From contig DULK01000074.1 in NCBI GenBank assembly GCA_012840385.1, positions 1 to 64,000 of the forward strand: 64,000 bases of DNA, given 5' to 3'. The translations under genes and the position numbers were made by a program. This document shows, piece after piece, positions 8,745-18,011 of this stretch. A model generated the notes under the pieces. It was given only the letters and a program-made list of their open reading frames with translations. It was not told the DNA's origin and did not search any database. Numbering within the stretch: position 1 is the first letter of the stretch; each line of letters opens with the position of its first letter. The DNA comes from Syntrophomonadaceae bacterium. GTDB lineage: Bacteria > Bacillota > DSM-12270 > Thermacetogeniales > Thermacetogeniaceae.

Positions 8745-11543
8745 CTATATTTTATCTGTTGTGGCTTCTCGAACTACCATTTCCAGATCTCCCGGAGTGT
8801 ACGACACCGCCCATTTCCACCTGCCAAATCCGCCGTGGGAATTTACCGCTTCCACCCACTCGGCAAGGCTGGCATGTTTGGTTTTGGCTACTGCATCTTC
8901 TTTTCCCTTTACCTCAAGGATCAGATACTCTCCATTTACGAGCTTGATGATAAAATCCGGATAGTACTTGCGTACAACCCCCTGGTAATTGTAAACAATG
9001 TAGAATCCTAAATGGTCATTCTTCACAAACGACCTGACGGCAGGGTGTTTATCAATAATATAAGCCTCTGTTGCCTCCCAGGTGCTGTCCACGACCACAT
9101 GGCTGATATGGGACTTTTGCGTCCACTCGCAGGGTTTGCTGGTATACCAGGGCCGCATGTCGGAAGTGGAACGGATAGGATTCTCGCTATCAAAAACGGG
9201 AACCCGTTTTTCACAATTCACAGCCTTTATTGCATTCCAGATATGCTGAATAATTTTGTTCATATTAAGAATAATCAACACCTTGCGTCGCTCTGCCGAA
9301 GTATTGAAGCGCTCGCTGGAAATCACAATTCTGTCCGATTCGATGAATTCACCCACGATTTTTATAAGCTGGGCGAGAAATAGCTCCTTGCTTCCTTTCC
9401 AGTTGGGCTTTTCGATGTTGTAGATCCTCTTTGCCGTTTCAAAAATAATAGTCTGGGTACGGTACCTTTCAGCGATCTGCTTCAGATCAATGTCCGATAA
9501 CAAGGCAGGGTTAGGCTTCCCCGCTATGATAGCAGCCAGCTCCGCTTCCGTAATGCTTTCAAAAGGATCCAGCACAATCGGTTCTACCTTGCTTAAATCA
9601 AGGGTAAGCTTCGGCCTGTAAACCGTATCTATCCTGATGACGTTGGGCCAGGATATCTCGTGTTCCATTTTTTCCGGTACCGGCTCAATTTTCGTCTTCG
9701 GCTTCGGCGGCGGTGGAGGGGCGTCTTCTCCTCCTTCATGAGGTAAGAAGGTAAAAGGTACTCCGAAAATGTTCACATATTCCGGCTCAAAAAGCCCATC
9801 CTCACCAACATCGTAGCTGACCCGCCTCAGCCCCCTTCCTACCACCTGCTCGCAGAGTAGCTGGCTGGAAAAAGCGCGCAAGCCCATTATGTGGGTTACG
9901 GTCTTGGCGTCCCAGCCTTCTGAAAGCATACCGACGGAAATCACATTTTGAATTTTTTCGCCCAGTTTCCCGACCTGACCGACAGTGTCAACTGTTTGGC
10001 GCAAGATTTCCGCCTGTTCTTTTTTAGTCAATTTTTTAGCGGGGGCTTCGTCTTCCTGATCGTCCGGGCTAACGTCAACGGAAATTGCTTCCTCACCCGA
10101 CTCGGCTTCGTCTAAAACTTTGCTGTCGATCTGCAAGATACCCTCAGGATTGCACAACTCGGGAATCATGATCTCGTTATGGAGAAAGGCGTGTTTTATC
10201 CTGGCCGACGTTTCAGTGCGGTTGGCAACCGTAATCATTACCGGAGGCACTTTCTGCCCGGCTTTTTCCCATGCCTTTTTGGTCTCCAGCCAATCCTTCC
10301 CTAAAAGATAATAAGCATTCGTGACCAAGTCTGGTAGCGGTTCGCTTTCCTGCGCCTTCCTGTTAATGTCTTCCTTAACGGTAGGATCCATATAAATATG
10401 GTAAAGCCTTGATTTTAATTCGGGCGTCCTGGCCGAGTCGTCTCGTATAACAACGCGCGGCGTCTTTACCAGCCCGGATTCAATGGCGTCGTTCAAACCG
10501 AAATCGCTGACTATCCAACCGAATAAAGCCTCTTCCTGGGCCCTTTTTCCCGACGGGGCAAAAGGTGTAGCAGAAAGGTCGTAACAACACAGAATTCCCC
10601 TTGCCCTGTGGATACGATCAAGGCCGCCAACCCATACCGTTGCCCGGGCTTCCTGTTCCTTGAATTCCCTTTTTACCTTGAGCTCTGGATTGACGCGCCA
10701 GGCGTGGTGGGCTTCATCATTAATCACAATGATATTCCTGGCCCCGGCCATATCTCCCAGTACTTCACGGACATAAGCCTCGTCACTCTTTGCGCCGCGC
10801 TTGTCCACGCTCTTCTTTTTCTTGAGCTTTTCCTCATCCTCCCATGCCAGGGCGTGCCAGTTGATGATCAGGATTTTCCCCTGCCGGAGGGAGTCCATAA
10901 GTCCCGGCGGAACAATATTAAAGGCCTCGTAATAGTTGTTTACATCAGAAGGGTTTAATACGCTAAGCCTGCTCTTTACTGTCAGGCCGGGGGCAACGAC
11001 AAGGACGTGTTTGGAAAAAAGGGTATCCCGGGGGTTAGCTACTTTGTTGAGTACCTGCCAGGCGATAAGCATGGACATGACAACCGTTTTGCCGGAGCCG
11101 GTGGCCATCTTAGAACACACCCGCTTAAACTCTCCCCCGTCCGAGGGAATCTGGATGCCCACTTTTTCGGCATCGGGCGCTTCCACCAGCCAAATCAGCG
11201 TTTCAATAGCCTCGAGTTGGCAGAAAAAGAAACGTCTCTCCGCTCTTTCTTCCGGGTCCTGCCAGTAGGTCAGCAACCGCCTGGTAATCCCTGTCACCCC
11301 CGGATACCCTGACTCCCGCCATGCTTTTACCCTGGGGCGAATCTCATTTACCAGTTTTATGGGCACAAATACGCCGGGGTCGTCAAAGGATTTGCTGCTT
11401 TCCGAAGCGACGACATAGCCGGCAGGCCTCCTGCCCTCCCGTTTTTCGAAGGTCCTCGTTTCTCTATCGTAATGCCAGTAAAACCTTGGTTCCTCATAAG
11501 GAGAATTGATGATCAGTTTATCTATGGCTTTCTGACCGCCCAT
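8745..11543 (-). CDS. Type III-like restriction enzyme, helicase-nuclease (Res) subunit
   Basis: A 932-residue superfamily 2 helicase with a nuclease domain, the restriction partner of the adjacent methyltransferase. Motif I is MATGSGKTVVM (P-loop 147-153), motif II is DEAH (276-279), motif III about SATPFAP, and motif VI is QVVGRGLRR. The C-terminus carries a PD-(D/E)xK site: PDFIIK...ILEVKGKED, with D863, E877 and K879. All key residues are present. The start lies 9 nt downstream of the methyltransferase stop with a GGAG site. Expected role: ATP-dependent cleavage of unmodified DNA. Confidence 0.92.
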   Translation of the reverse strand: MGGQKAIDKLIINSPYEEPRFYWHYDRETRTFEKREGRRPAGYVVASESSKSFDDPGVFVPIKLVNEIRPRVKAWRESGYPGVTGITRRLLTYWQDPEERAERRFFFCQLEAIETLIWLVEAPDAEKVGIQIPSDGGEFKRVCSKMATGSGKTVVMSMLIAWQVLNKVANPRDTLFSKHVLVVAPGLTVKSRLSVLNPSDVNNYYEAFNIVPPGLMDSLRQGKILIINWHALAWEDEEKLKKKKSVDKRGAKSDEAYVREVLGDMAGARNIIVINDEAHHAWRVNPELKVKREFKEQEARATVWVGGLDRIHRARGILCCYDLSATPFAPSGKRAQEEALFGWIVSDFGLNDAIESGLVKTPRVVIRDDSARTPELKSRLYHIYMDPTVKEDINRKAQESEPLPDLVTNAYYLLGKDWLETKKAWEKAGQKVPPVMITVANRTETSARIKHAFLHNEIMIPELCNPEGILQIDSKVLDEAESGEEAISVDVSPDDQEDEAPAKKLTKKEQAEILRQTVDTVGQVGKLGEKIQNVISVGMLSEGWDAKTVTHIMGLRAFSSQLLCEQVVGRGLRRVSYDVGEDGLFEPEYVNIFGVPFTFLPHEGGEDAPPPPPKPKTKIEPVPEKMEHEISWPNVIRIDTVYRPKLTLDLSKVEPIVLDPFESITEAELAAIIAGKPNPALLSDIDLKQIAERYRTQTIIFETAKRIYNIEKPNWKGSKELFLAQLIKIVGEFIESDRIVISSERFNTSAERRKVLIILNMNKIIQHIWNAIKAVNCEKRVPVFDSENPIRSTSDMRPWYTSKPCEWTQKSHISHVVVDSTWEATEAYIIDKHPAVRSFVKNDHLGFYIVYNYQGVVRKYYPDFIIKLVNGEYLILEVKGKEDAVAKTKHASLAEWVEAVNSHGGFGRWKWAVSYTPGDLEMVVREATTDKI

Positions 11544-11552
11544 GGCTCCTTC

Positions 11553-14102
11553 TTAAAGCCTGATCACCCGCAGGCTTTCAATCCCCCTGTCGTCAATGAT
11601 TTTAACAGCAATCGTCCTGTTCGTACCCGCTTCGAACGGCAGGCTTACCGTTCCCCGAAATGCCTCAATTCTTTCGGGATCGATTTCTGCCTTAAGGGTT
11701 TTAGCCAGTCTGGCCCAGCCTTCATTGGCACCGGCCATCGGGAAAAAGACCTGGGTGGGGAACAGGCTTCGCCCATCGTAATTGGTGTCAAGCATCCACA
11801 TGGCAATGTTATGTTTGCCGCCCGACTCCACATTGCCGGTTTTGGTGTTGTAGTAATCAAAGCCTAACACTTCCACCTGGTATTTGCCTTTATCCTTACC
11901 CTTGGTTATCCTCTTCACCTTGACGTCGGGCTGGCCGATCAGCCAGAAGCTATCGTTGCCGGAACGTTTCTTTTTCAAGTCCTCGGTAAACAGGTCGGCG
12001 TTCATCTGCACCTTTAAAAGCTGCATGCCTGCAATCTCCGGCTTCAACTCATCGATGTCCTTCGCCGCCTCCTCATCAAACTGGAAGGCGCAGAACAGCA
12101 ACATATCCGGCCGGAACATCCGCGCCTCCTGCCAGGCCTGCTCCACCTGTTTTTGCTCTAGCGGCGCATATTCCGGTCCAAAGGAAATCAAGACCCGTTT
12201 GGGTACATCTTCTTTTGTTTCACCCTCAGCCTGAATCCATCTTGCACCCTGGAAAGGCTCTACCCTGGTAAACTCAATGCGCTGGCCGTTTTTGGCTCTA
12301 ATACCGGTTCGCAGAAGCTCCTGTCGCCACTCGGCCTGCCGCAGCGTCTCACCGGAGCGGGCCACCGATGTATCGGATGCCCCTTCATCTTCACCGACAT
12401 CGTCCAGAGGCTTAACGGTCGGGGCCGGTACGGCTTCTACAGTAAAAGGACCTGTTACACGGATCTTTTTCTTATCAATGTACGGCTGGTCATAGAGAAT
12501 TTCTTCGGCCGGCGGTTCGTTGTTGGCGATGGATTTTAAGGTGATATGCGGAACGGTCTTATATTTAAAACCGCTTCCCACTCCCTCTTCCGGGCGGGCA
12601 AGCTCGTAGTAGTCGAAAACCGCCGTCATGAGCCGCTGCTTGGCCAGGGCGATGGCTACTCTAGAGGTATCGCAGGTAATCCAGCGGCGCCCCCACTGCT
12701 CGGCGACGTAGGCGGTAGTCCCCGAACCGCAGGTGGGGTCGAAAACCAGGTCGCCCGGGTCGGTGGTCATAAGCATGCAGCGCTTGATAGCTTCAACATC
12801 AGTTTGCACTGCATATATTTTACTCATTACAGATCTTGTATCATTCCATACATTCAACATCTGGGTAACTGGATAATCATCATAATACAAAACATAGTAT
12901 AGTCTATCACCAACCTTCATTATCCTATTTTTTTTGATTAGATTCTCAAAACCATCTTTAGTTGTTTTCCATGACTTACCAAATTTTGTCTGAAAAGTTT
13001 CTCCGTTGAAAACAATGTCATAGATACAGCTTTCTGTATAACCTGAACTTAACATATCCAAAAGGGTAAAGACCTTTAAATTACAAAAACCATTTTTTAT
13101 GTCCTCAGATGTTATTCTTCTTCTAATGCCATTGGAATCTTCTACATATTGATAATTTGTCCCACCTTCTTCTCCAATTTCTTTTGGTAAGAATAATTGA
13201 TGATATTTAATCTTAAACTTAAATTTAGCGTACCATATTATATAATCGTATACACTTCCTAGAAGTGATGATCCAAGTGAAATATTTGATTTTCTAAAAG
13301 TAATGAGACTTACAAAATTTTCCCTTCCAAATACCTCATCCATTAAGCATCTTACCAGATGCACGTTCTCATCGCTGATCTGTACAAAAATGCTCCCGCT
13401 CTCGTTCAGCAGTTCTTTCGCCAAAAGCAGTCTATCGCGCAGATAAGTCAAATACGAATGAATCCCCAGTTCCCAAGTATCCCGGAAGGCCTTGATCATC
13501 TCCGGTTCCTGGGTCAGGTCCTCGTCCTTGCCGTCCTTGACGTCCCTTTTGTTCACAAACGGCTGGAAATTTGAGCCGTACTTGATTCCGTACGGGGGGT
13601 CGATGTAAATCATTTGCACCTTGCCCGCCATGCCTTCTTTCTCCAATAAGGAGTTCATCACAAGGAGTGAATCACCGGCAATCAGGCGGTTTGTCCAGTT
13701 ATGGCGGTGCTTGTAAAATTCCACTGCTTCGCGCACAGGCAGGTACTCATCTTTTCTTTCAAACAAAGAAAGCTGTACAATCTCCGGCCGCTGGTAGTTT
13801 CTCACCTGGTCGATTATCCTTCTGGGGTCAATTCTTTCATGAACATGAAGTGAGACAGTCGGGACTTCAAAAGAGGTATGCTCGGCCTTTCCTGCCCACT
13901 GCAGGGACGGGTCAATGTGGGGGTCATACCGGTAAGTCTTCTTCCCGGATTCCTTGTCGGTTTGCGGTGTTACCAGCCCCACCGGCGGATTGTTCAGCCT
14001 CGTTTTTCCCTTATGCTCATACTGCTCAATATTCCTCTTATCCCTACCGTCATACTCATCAACCACGAGCAACAACCTCCGATAGCCATGCTTTCTGTGC
14101 AC
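11553..14102 (-). CDS. Type III-like site-specific DNA methyltransferase (Mod) subunit
   Basis: An 849-residue beta-class N6-adenine or N4-cytosine methyltransferase. The catalytic motif IV is DPPY (168-171) and the SAM-binding motif I is DPTCGSGTT (from 455), the order of beta-class Mod proteins. The stretch between them (about 262-430; nt 12812-13316) is much more AT-rich than the rest and is the expected target-recognition region. A long C-terminal domain (about 550-849) is typical of the group paired with large Res subunits. Relatives begin somewhat before VVDEYDGRDKRNIEQYEHK, so the N-terminus looks intact or nearly so; the exact start is uncertain. Cotranscribed with the helicase-nuclease. 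Confidence 0.9.
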   Translation of the reverse strand: MHRKHGYRRLLLVVDEYDGRDKRNIEQYEHKGKTRLNNPPVGLVTPQTDKESGKKTYRYDPHIDPSLQWAGKAEHTSFEVPTVSLHVHERIDPRRIIDQVRNYQRPEIVQLSLFERKDEYLPVREAVEFYKHRHNWTNRLIAGDSLLVMNSLLEKEGMAGKVQMIYIDPPYGIKYGSNFQPFVNKRDVKDGKDEDLTQEPEMIKAFRDTWELGIHSYLTYLRDRLLLAKELLNESGSIFVQISDENVHLVRCLMDEVFGRENFVSLITFRKSNISLGSSLLGSVYDYIIWYAKFKFKIKYHQLFLPKEIGEEGGTNYQYVEDSNGIRRRITSEDIKNGFCNLKVFTLLDMLSSGYTESCIYDIVFNGETFQTKFGKSWKTTKDGFENLIKKNRIMKVGDRLYYVLYYDDYPVTQMLNVWNDTRSVMSKIYAVQTDVEAIKRCMLMTTDPGDLVFDPTCGSGTTAYVAEQWGRRWITCDTSRVAIALAKQRLMTAVFDYYELARPEEGVGSGFKYKTVPHITLKSIANNEPPAEEILYDQPYIDKKKIRVTGPFTVEAVPAPTVKPLDDVGEDEGASDTSVARSGETLRQAEWRQELLRTGIRAKNGQRIEFTRVEPFQGARWIQAEGETKEDVPKRVLISFGPEYAPLEQKQVEQAWQEARMFRPDMLLFCAFQFDEEAAKDIDELKPEIAGMQLLKVQMNADLFTEDLKKKRSGNDSFWLIGQPDVKVKRITKGKDKGKYQVEVLGFDYYNTKTGNVESGGKHNIAMWMLDTNYDGRSLFPTQVFFPMAGANEGWARLAKTLKAEIDPERIEAFRGTVSLPFEAGTNRTIAVKIIDDRGIESLRVIRL

Positions 14103-14287
14103 TCAGCATATACTCAGCTTTTCCCGGTTCACTACCGGGGTCAAGGTCTGTTTTCGTCCTCGAATAATTTGCTGGTAGAAATCTACTTGCTGATTTGAAT
14201 TATCCGCTGACGTCCATCCCAATTCACCTTCAAATTAAGGGTCTCCGCAATCCACCGAAATTACTAAACATGATTGGCTTTGCTCCT

Positions 14288-15229
14288 TTAATACTTGACC
14301 GTAAGAGTCTTGCCGTCACTTACAAACATTACAGTTCCGTCCCGGTCGGTACGGTAGACCTTGACCCCTGCCCTGGCCAGCCTGGCCAGGGTTTCCCTAT
14401 GGGGGTGACCGTAGTCGTTCCCCGCCCCGACGGAGATAACCGCGTACTTCGGAGACACGGCCTTCAGAAAAGTCCAGGTTGTCGAGCTATAACTCCCGTG
14501 GTGGCCGACCTTGAGCACATCGGCTCTGAGCTCGGCGCCTGACGCAAGCATCTCCTGCTCAGATTCCGTCTGAGCGTCACCGGTCAAGAGAAAAGAAGTG
14601 TCCCCGAACTGCACCCTGGTTACGACAGACCAGTCGTTCAATTCTTCGTAACCGGAACGGCAGGGAGCAATGAAGCTTATTTTCAAGTCATTCTGGTCAA
14701 TTACGGTTAAACCCGCCTTTGCCGGGGTTATCTTCAGGCCCTTTGCCTTTAGAGAACGAAGGACGCTCTCGAAGCTTTCGGTTGTGGTCGTCACCCGGGG
14801 CATGTATACTTTACCTATTTCAAACGCCTGAATGACGTTATCCATCCCACCGATGTGATCTGCATGGGGATGCGTTGCCACAAGGTAGTCGATTTTCTCG
14901 ACCCCCTGTTCCTGAAGATAGGAAACCACAGCAGAGCCGGCTTCGTTCGGCCCGGCATCAACAAGCATTGTTTGCCTGTCAGGAAGCTGGAGCAGGATTG
15001 AATCCCCCTGGCCGACGTTGATGAAGTGGACGGCCAGCTTGCCGGAGGTTGAAACTTGCCTGTTGTTCTCGTTGGGTGGTTGAGAAACCGGCGCGGTTTC
15101 GGTTGTATTTGACGGAGTCGAGGCGTGGTCCTGGGTTACGGCAGAACTCCCGCAGCCTGAAAGGATCAACAGGAATGCTAAAAGGATAGGCAAGAGTGTT
15201 TTCCGCCACATATGAATCTCTCTTTCCAT
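14288..15229 (-). CDS. ComEC/Rec2-like metallo-beta-lactamase-fold lipoprotein
   Basis: A 313-residue secreted hydrolase related to the C-terminal domain of ComEC. The signal peptide ends in a lipobox (LILSGCGSS), followed by a low-complexity linker and the hydrolase domain: FINVGQGDSILLQLPD, the metal motif THPHADHIGG, LLTGDAQTESE and LKVGHHGSYSSTTWTFLK. ComEC-type domains act on phosphodiesters, probably DNA or nucleotides outside the membrane. It is followed upstream in the same direction by a DUF3006 gene, a common pairing in Firmicutes. The ATG follows GAAAGAGAG. Confidence 0.85.
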   Translation of the reverse strand: MEREIHMWRKTLLPILLAFLLILSGCGSSAVTQDHASTPSNTTETAPVSQPPNENNRQVSTSGKLAVHFINVGQGDSILLQLPDRQTMLVDAGPNEAGSAVVSYLQEQGVEKIDYLVATHPHADHIGGMDNVIQAFEIGKVYMPRVTTTTESFESVLRSLKAKGLKITPAKAGLTVIDQNDLKISFIAPCRSGYEELNDWSVVTRVQFGDTSFLLTGDAQTESEQEMLASGAELRADVLKVGHHGSYSSTTWTFLKAVSPKYAVISVGAGNDYGHPHRETLARLARAGVKVYRTDRDGTVMFVSDGKTLTVKY

Positions 15230-15252
15230 CTAAATAAAATTACGCTATTCTC

Positions 15253-15453
15253 CTACTCCTCGAACAGTTCTTCTGCAAGCTTTCTGACCGCTTCTTCTCT
15301 ATCCCTCGTGGCATGACTATCGATAGAGATGCTTATTTGGATAACATCCCCTTCCCTAGCCTCTTTTGGTAAAAGGGCTCTGGGAATATCAAAGATCTTA
15401 TCACCAAATTCTATTACAGCCCATTCCCCTTCGAACCGGTCAATGATCAGCAC
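15253..15453 (-). CDS. DUF3006 domain protein
   Basis: A 66-residue protein with the DUF3006 pattern: LIIDRFEGEWAVIEFGDKIFDIPRALLPKEAREGDVI-type start, then a charged helix. Function unknown; these are often encoded next to ComEC-like metallo-beta-lactamase proteins, as here (23 bp upstream of it, same strand), suggesting a functional pair. Confidence 0.75.
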   Translation of the reverse strand: MLIIDRFEGEWAVIEFGDKIFDIPRALLPKEAREGDVIQISISIDSHATRDREEAVRKLAEELFEE

Positions 15454-15536
15454 TTTGATCGCTCCTTTGTTATAGGGATAATCACATCTGGCTTGCTCTC
15501 CCTATGCAGCAATATATTTCCTAGCCTAAACCTATA

Positions 15537-15790
15537 TTAGACAATAACTTCTTTTTCCCTGCAACGGGCCATATACCCTTTCATAATGTTAACGCCGTCT
15601 TTCTGATCGAAGGATATACCGGATACTTCAACAAAGCAACATCTGACAGCCGCCTGCCTGTCCAGCGTTACTGCGTACTTCCCTCGGGGAAAGCGTTGTG
15701 TACTGTTTCCCCATCCTCAAGTGTGACAACGCGGAGATACTTATCAATTTCCGGAAGGAAGGCTCTTCGGCGGCGCGCTTCGCGTTGAGC
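15537..15790 (-). pseudogene. Frameshifted relic of an unrecognised small protein
   Basis: On the minus strand a frame reading FLPEIDKYLRVVTLEDGET, then FPEG, continues after a one-base shift as KYAVTLDRQAAVRCCFVEV and ends KEVIV at a stop at 15537. The two halves join into one plausible protein of about 80 residues. I do not recognise the family. The rest of the 15454-15930 interval shows nothing else. Confidence 0.4.
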
Positions 15791-15929
15791 ATGATGAGGG
15801 CGGTTTCGTTTTCAGAAAGAGCGGCATATAGTTGACGTCACCAGAACCCATGAGACTGCCGGGCAGGAGAAGCCAGAACAAGGTAGCGATAAAGGAAAAC
15901 ACATGCGTTTTTGTTCCCGAAAACCACCT

Positions 15930-15963
15930 CCAAAAAAAGAAAATCCCCTTCTTCTGAAGGGGG
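15930..15963 (-). terminator. Rho-independent terminator
   Basis: Minus-strand stem CCCCTTC / GAAGGGG with a 4-nt loop followed by ATTTTCTTTTTTT, directly downstream of the coiled-coil membrane protein gene. Confidence 0.75.
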
Positions 15964-15978
15964 CCTGATTCTCATTTG

Positions 15979-16401
15979 CTAACGGAACAGTAGAGCGAGA
16001 AAACCAATTACTACCGTAACCAGGATTCCTACCGTCCATAATGTCAGGTTATTGAATTTGTTGCTTATTTTTTCGTTTAGAGAAGTGATTTTCCCGTCCA
16101 GGGTCTTGATCTCCCCGCTCAGTTTTTCATCCAGACGATCAATGCGCTCTCCCTGGGCTTTAATCTCCCCGCTCAGCTTCTCGTCCAGGCGGTCTATGCG
16201 AGCGTTGACGCGCTCTTCCAGGGCTTTGAGCTCGCCGGCGTTCGTTTTAATTTCCCCTGTCAGTTTCTCGTCCAGCCTGTCTATGCGCTGAAGCAAAAAG
16301 AAGAACTCCTGGGACGCCAGGCGCAATCTCCCCCGGCTCCCACCGGGCGGCTCGCTTGTGGCTGCGGTTTCCCTTGTCACGTCTTCTGGCACGGCGCTCA
16401 C
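15979..16401 (-). CDS. Coiled-coil protein with C-terminal membrane anchor (repeated family, copy 1)
   Basis: A 140-residue protein starting at GTG (reads MSAVPEDVTRETAA). Residues about 30-45 (RLRLASQEFFFLLQRID) precede a heptad region made of repeats of RIDRLDEKLSGEIK (about 44-112), ending in NKFNNLTLW and one transmembrane helix (VGILVTVVIGFLALLF). It should be a tail-anchored coiled-coil protein. A second copy at 56404-56664 has fewer repeats and a broken anchor. Both copies sit beside nucleotidyltransferase toxin genes: MNT/HepT here, AbiEii there. Relatives are usually annotated as hypothetical or DUF1640/CCDC90-like; function unknown. Confidence 0.7.
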   Translation of the reverse strand: MSAVPEDVTRETAATSEPPGGSRGRLRLASQEFFFLLQRIDRLDEKLTGEIKTNAGELKALEERVNARIDRLDEKLSGEIKAQGERIDRLDEKLSGEIKTLDGKITSLNEKISNKFNNLTLWTVGILVTVVIGFLALLFR

Positions 16402-16467
16402 CCTCTTTCACCCACCTTCATTGTAGCAGCCGGTACTGGTAAATACAACCTCTGAACAAACGGGCTT

Positions 16468-16497
16468 CTAAAAAGAAAGCCCGGCCTATAGCCGGGG
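16468..16497 (-). terminator. Rho-independent terminator of the MNT/HepT operon
   Basis: Minus-strand stem CCCGGC-tata-GCCGGG followed by CTTTCTTTTT, 16 nt after the HepT-like stop codon. Confidence 0.75.
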
Positions 16498-16512
16498 GTC
16501 CTGCTTCGGGTG

Positions 16513-17040
16513 TTAACTCTCGTCGGAAATAGAGTATATGGCCTGCATTGTTGCCATGAAACTATTTATTTCCTGTTTTAAATGTTTGGTAATGTCCGGA
16601 ACCTTTTCGGCCAGGTCTGCTACTCGATTGGCATCCAGGGCAAACCCGTATATGTTGCGAAACAGATGCCGGAACCTTCGGAGCTCATCAAGTTGAAAAA
16701 CAGTATCCTCACTGAGAAGAGGAGGACGTATCCCCGGGACTTCCAGCATCATGTTGGTTAAAAGACGCCTATGCCAGTGCTCTCCGGCGGGAAGTCCCCC
16801 ATCCAATTCCGTCGCTACGACCTTGAAAATGTTTTCGACAGCCAGATAATAGTCATCAAGGGCTGCACCGACCAAAATACAAGCATCCGAAAGGTCTAAT
16901 GCTCCATATTGTTTCTCCTGAACTTCCAAATCCGAGAGCATTCTCCGGTATCTCTGCAATCTCGATTCTATTCTATCGAGGTTCTTCGTTTCCCTGTCTA
17001 TCGCGGCTTTCAGTACCAGAAACTTCCGCTTGTTCATCAT
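16513..17040 (-). CDS. HepT-like toxin of an MNT/HepT module
   Basis: A 175-residue all-helical protein of the HepT-like class. The core helix reads LSDACILVGAALDDYYLAVENIFKVVA, and RRFRHLFRNIYGF carries the R-X(4-6)-H motif of HepT ribonucleases plus the conserved Y. It is longer than classic HepT (about 110-140) owing to an N-terminal helix (KAAIDRETKNLDRIESRLQRY). Its start overlaps the upstream nucleotidyltransferase stop by 4 nt (ATGA), the usual antitoxin-toxin coupling. By family knowledge the partner inactivates HepT by AMPylating the tyrosine near the motif. Confidence 0.8.
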   Translation of the reverse strand: MMNKRKFLVLKAAIDRETKNLDRIESRLQRYRRMLSDLEVQEKQYGALDLSDACILVGAALDDYYLAVENIFKVVATELDGGLPAGEHWHRRLLTNMMLEVPGIRPPLLSEDTVFQLDELRRFRHLFRNIYGFALDANRVADLAEKVPDITKHLKQEINSFMATMQAIYSISDES

Positions 17041-17426
17041 AGTTCAACTCCTTCTGAGAGAACTTTTGCTCGCAGAGACGGAAAGGCGTCCTCCTCACAC
17101 ACCACCGTGCATTCAAAGGGCAGGGCTATTTCTTCCACTTCGACGAGCATCCGCCAGTAGTTGCCTGTAAAGCCGACCGCCATGATGTCGATATCCGAGC
17201 GTTCGTGAAAAGTCCCCCATGCCAGCGACCCGTAAAGATATACACTTTTTACGCCCCACTTCTTCTTGAGGTGGTCGGCCACTGCTTTCGCCTTTTTCCA
17301 CGCTCTTTCCTTCAGGAGCCTTTTCCGCGCTTCTTCCAACCGGCGCAGCCTGAAGAATTCGGCCAGGAATTCTTTTGAAGGTTCCCATCTTTTGGTTTCT
17401 GAAATGTGGCCGGAACCTTCAGACAT
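17037..17426 (-). CDS. MNT-type nucleotidyltransferase antitoxin
   Basis: A 129-residue minimal nucleotidyltransferase. The signature is VYLYGSLAWGTFHERSDIDIM (GSxxxG...SDIDI, about 77-97). The first half is a basic helical segment. I place the start at 17426 (MSEGSGHISETK), preceded by GAGAGGAGGCG at good spacing; an in-frame upstream extension to 17609 has no such support and overlaps a relic on the other strand. Family knowledge: the MNT protein AMPylates and neutralises the adjacent HepT toxin. Confidence 0.82.
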   Translation of the reverse strand: MSEGSGHISETKRWEPSKEFLAEFFRLRRLEEARKRLLKERAWKKAKAVADHLKKKWGVKSVYLYGSLAWGTFHERSDIDIMAVGFTGNYWRMLVEVEEIALPFECTVVCEEDAFPSLRAKVLSEGVEL

Positions 17427-17526
17427 TAAGGATCGCCTCCTCTCGGGGCTTTCTCCTGCAACAGAGTATACCTGATATTTCCATAAAAATAAAGAAAAAA
17501 CCTTCTCATAATCCAAAAAAGGAGCC

Positions 17527-17868
17527 AGTCCTTTTGCTTGTTCCGCCAGGAACCGCCTGCGCATCGATATTGGCTTTGGCGATATTGTTGTACCGATACC
17601 AACTGACATCTTGTATCCTGTCCTGCTAGATATAGAAACAAATTATTGTAAAAGGATATTCCCTGGAATCGACTATCGCCGAAAAATTCGAGGCCATGAT
17701 CAAGCTGTCTTTTCTCAATAGCCGGATGAAGGATTTTTACGATATCTATACCTTTTCGAAAAAGAAAAACTTCGATGGTCGGATCCTCCAGGAAGCGATC
17801 ATGCAGACTCTTCAAAGAAGAAGAACTCCATACGAAAAAATCTTACCATCTTCCAAGATGCTTTCATA
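17527..17868 (+). pseudogene. AbiEii/AbiGii-type nucleotidyltransferase toxin relic, frameshifted
   Basis: On the plus strand one frame reads ARNRLRIDIGFGDIVVPIPT and YPVLLDIET up to about 17640; then the frame shifts by one and continues GYSLESTIAEKFEAMIKLSF, RMKDFYDIYTFSKKK, DGRILQEAIMQTLQRR, ending at a TAA at 17866. These are diagnostic C-terminal motifs of AbiEii-type toxins (IDIGFGD; ES(T/V)xAEKFEAM; KDFYD). The N-terminal half with the catalytic GSxxxD motif is absent. It faces the MNT gene and was probably part of the same toxin-rich island. Confidence 0.75.
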
Positions 17869-18011
17869 AATAGCGTCGAAAAATAACACGACTGGAGCAA
17901 TTTTCTCAACTGAATCCGTGCCGGGAACCCGGTATCTTTCAGGGATGTGATGCTTGGGCGGCAACTGACAAAAACGGCTCCCGGGTCGATCCCCGGAAGC
18001 CTTGATTTTTC

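Noticed and set aside
17426-17815. Minus-strand 129-residue ORF
   Set aside because: It is the complement of the plus-strand AbiEii relic and has no family features.
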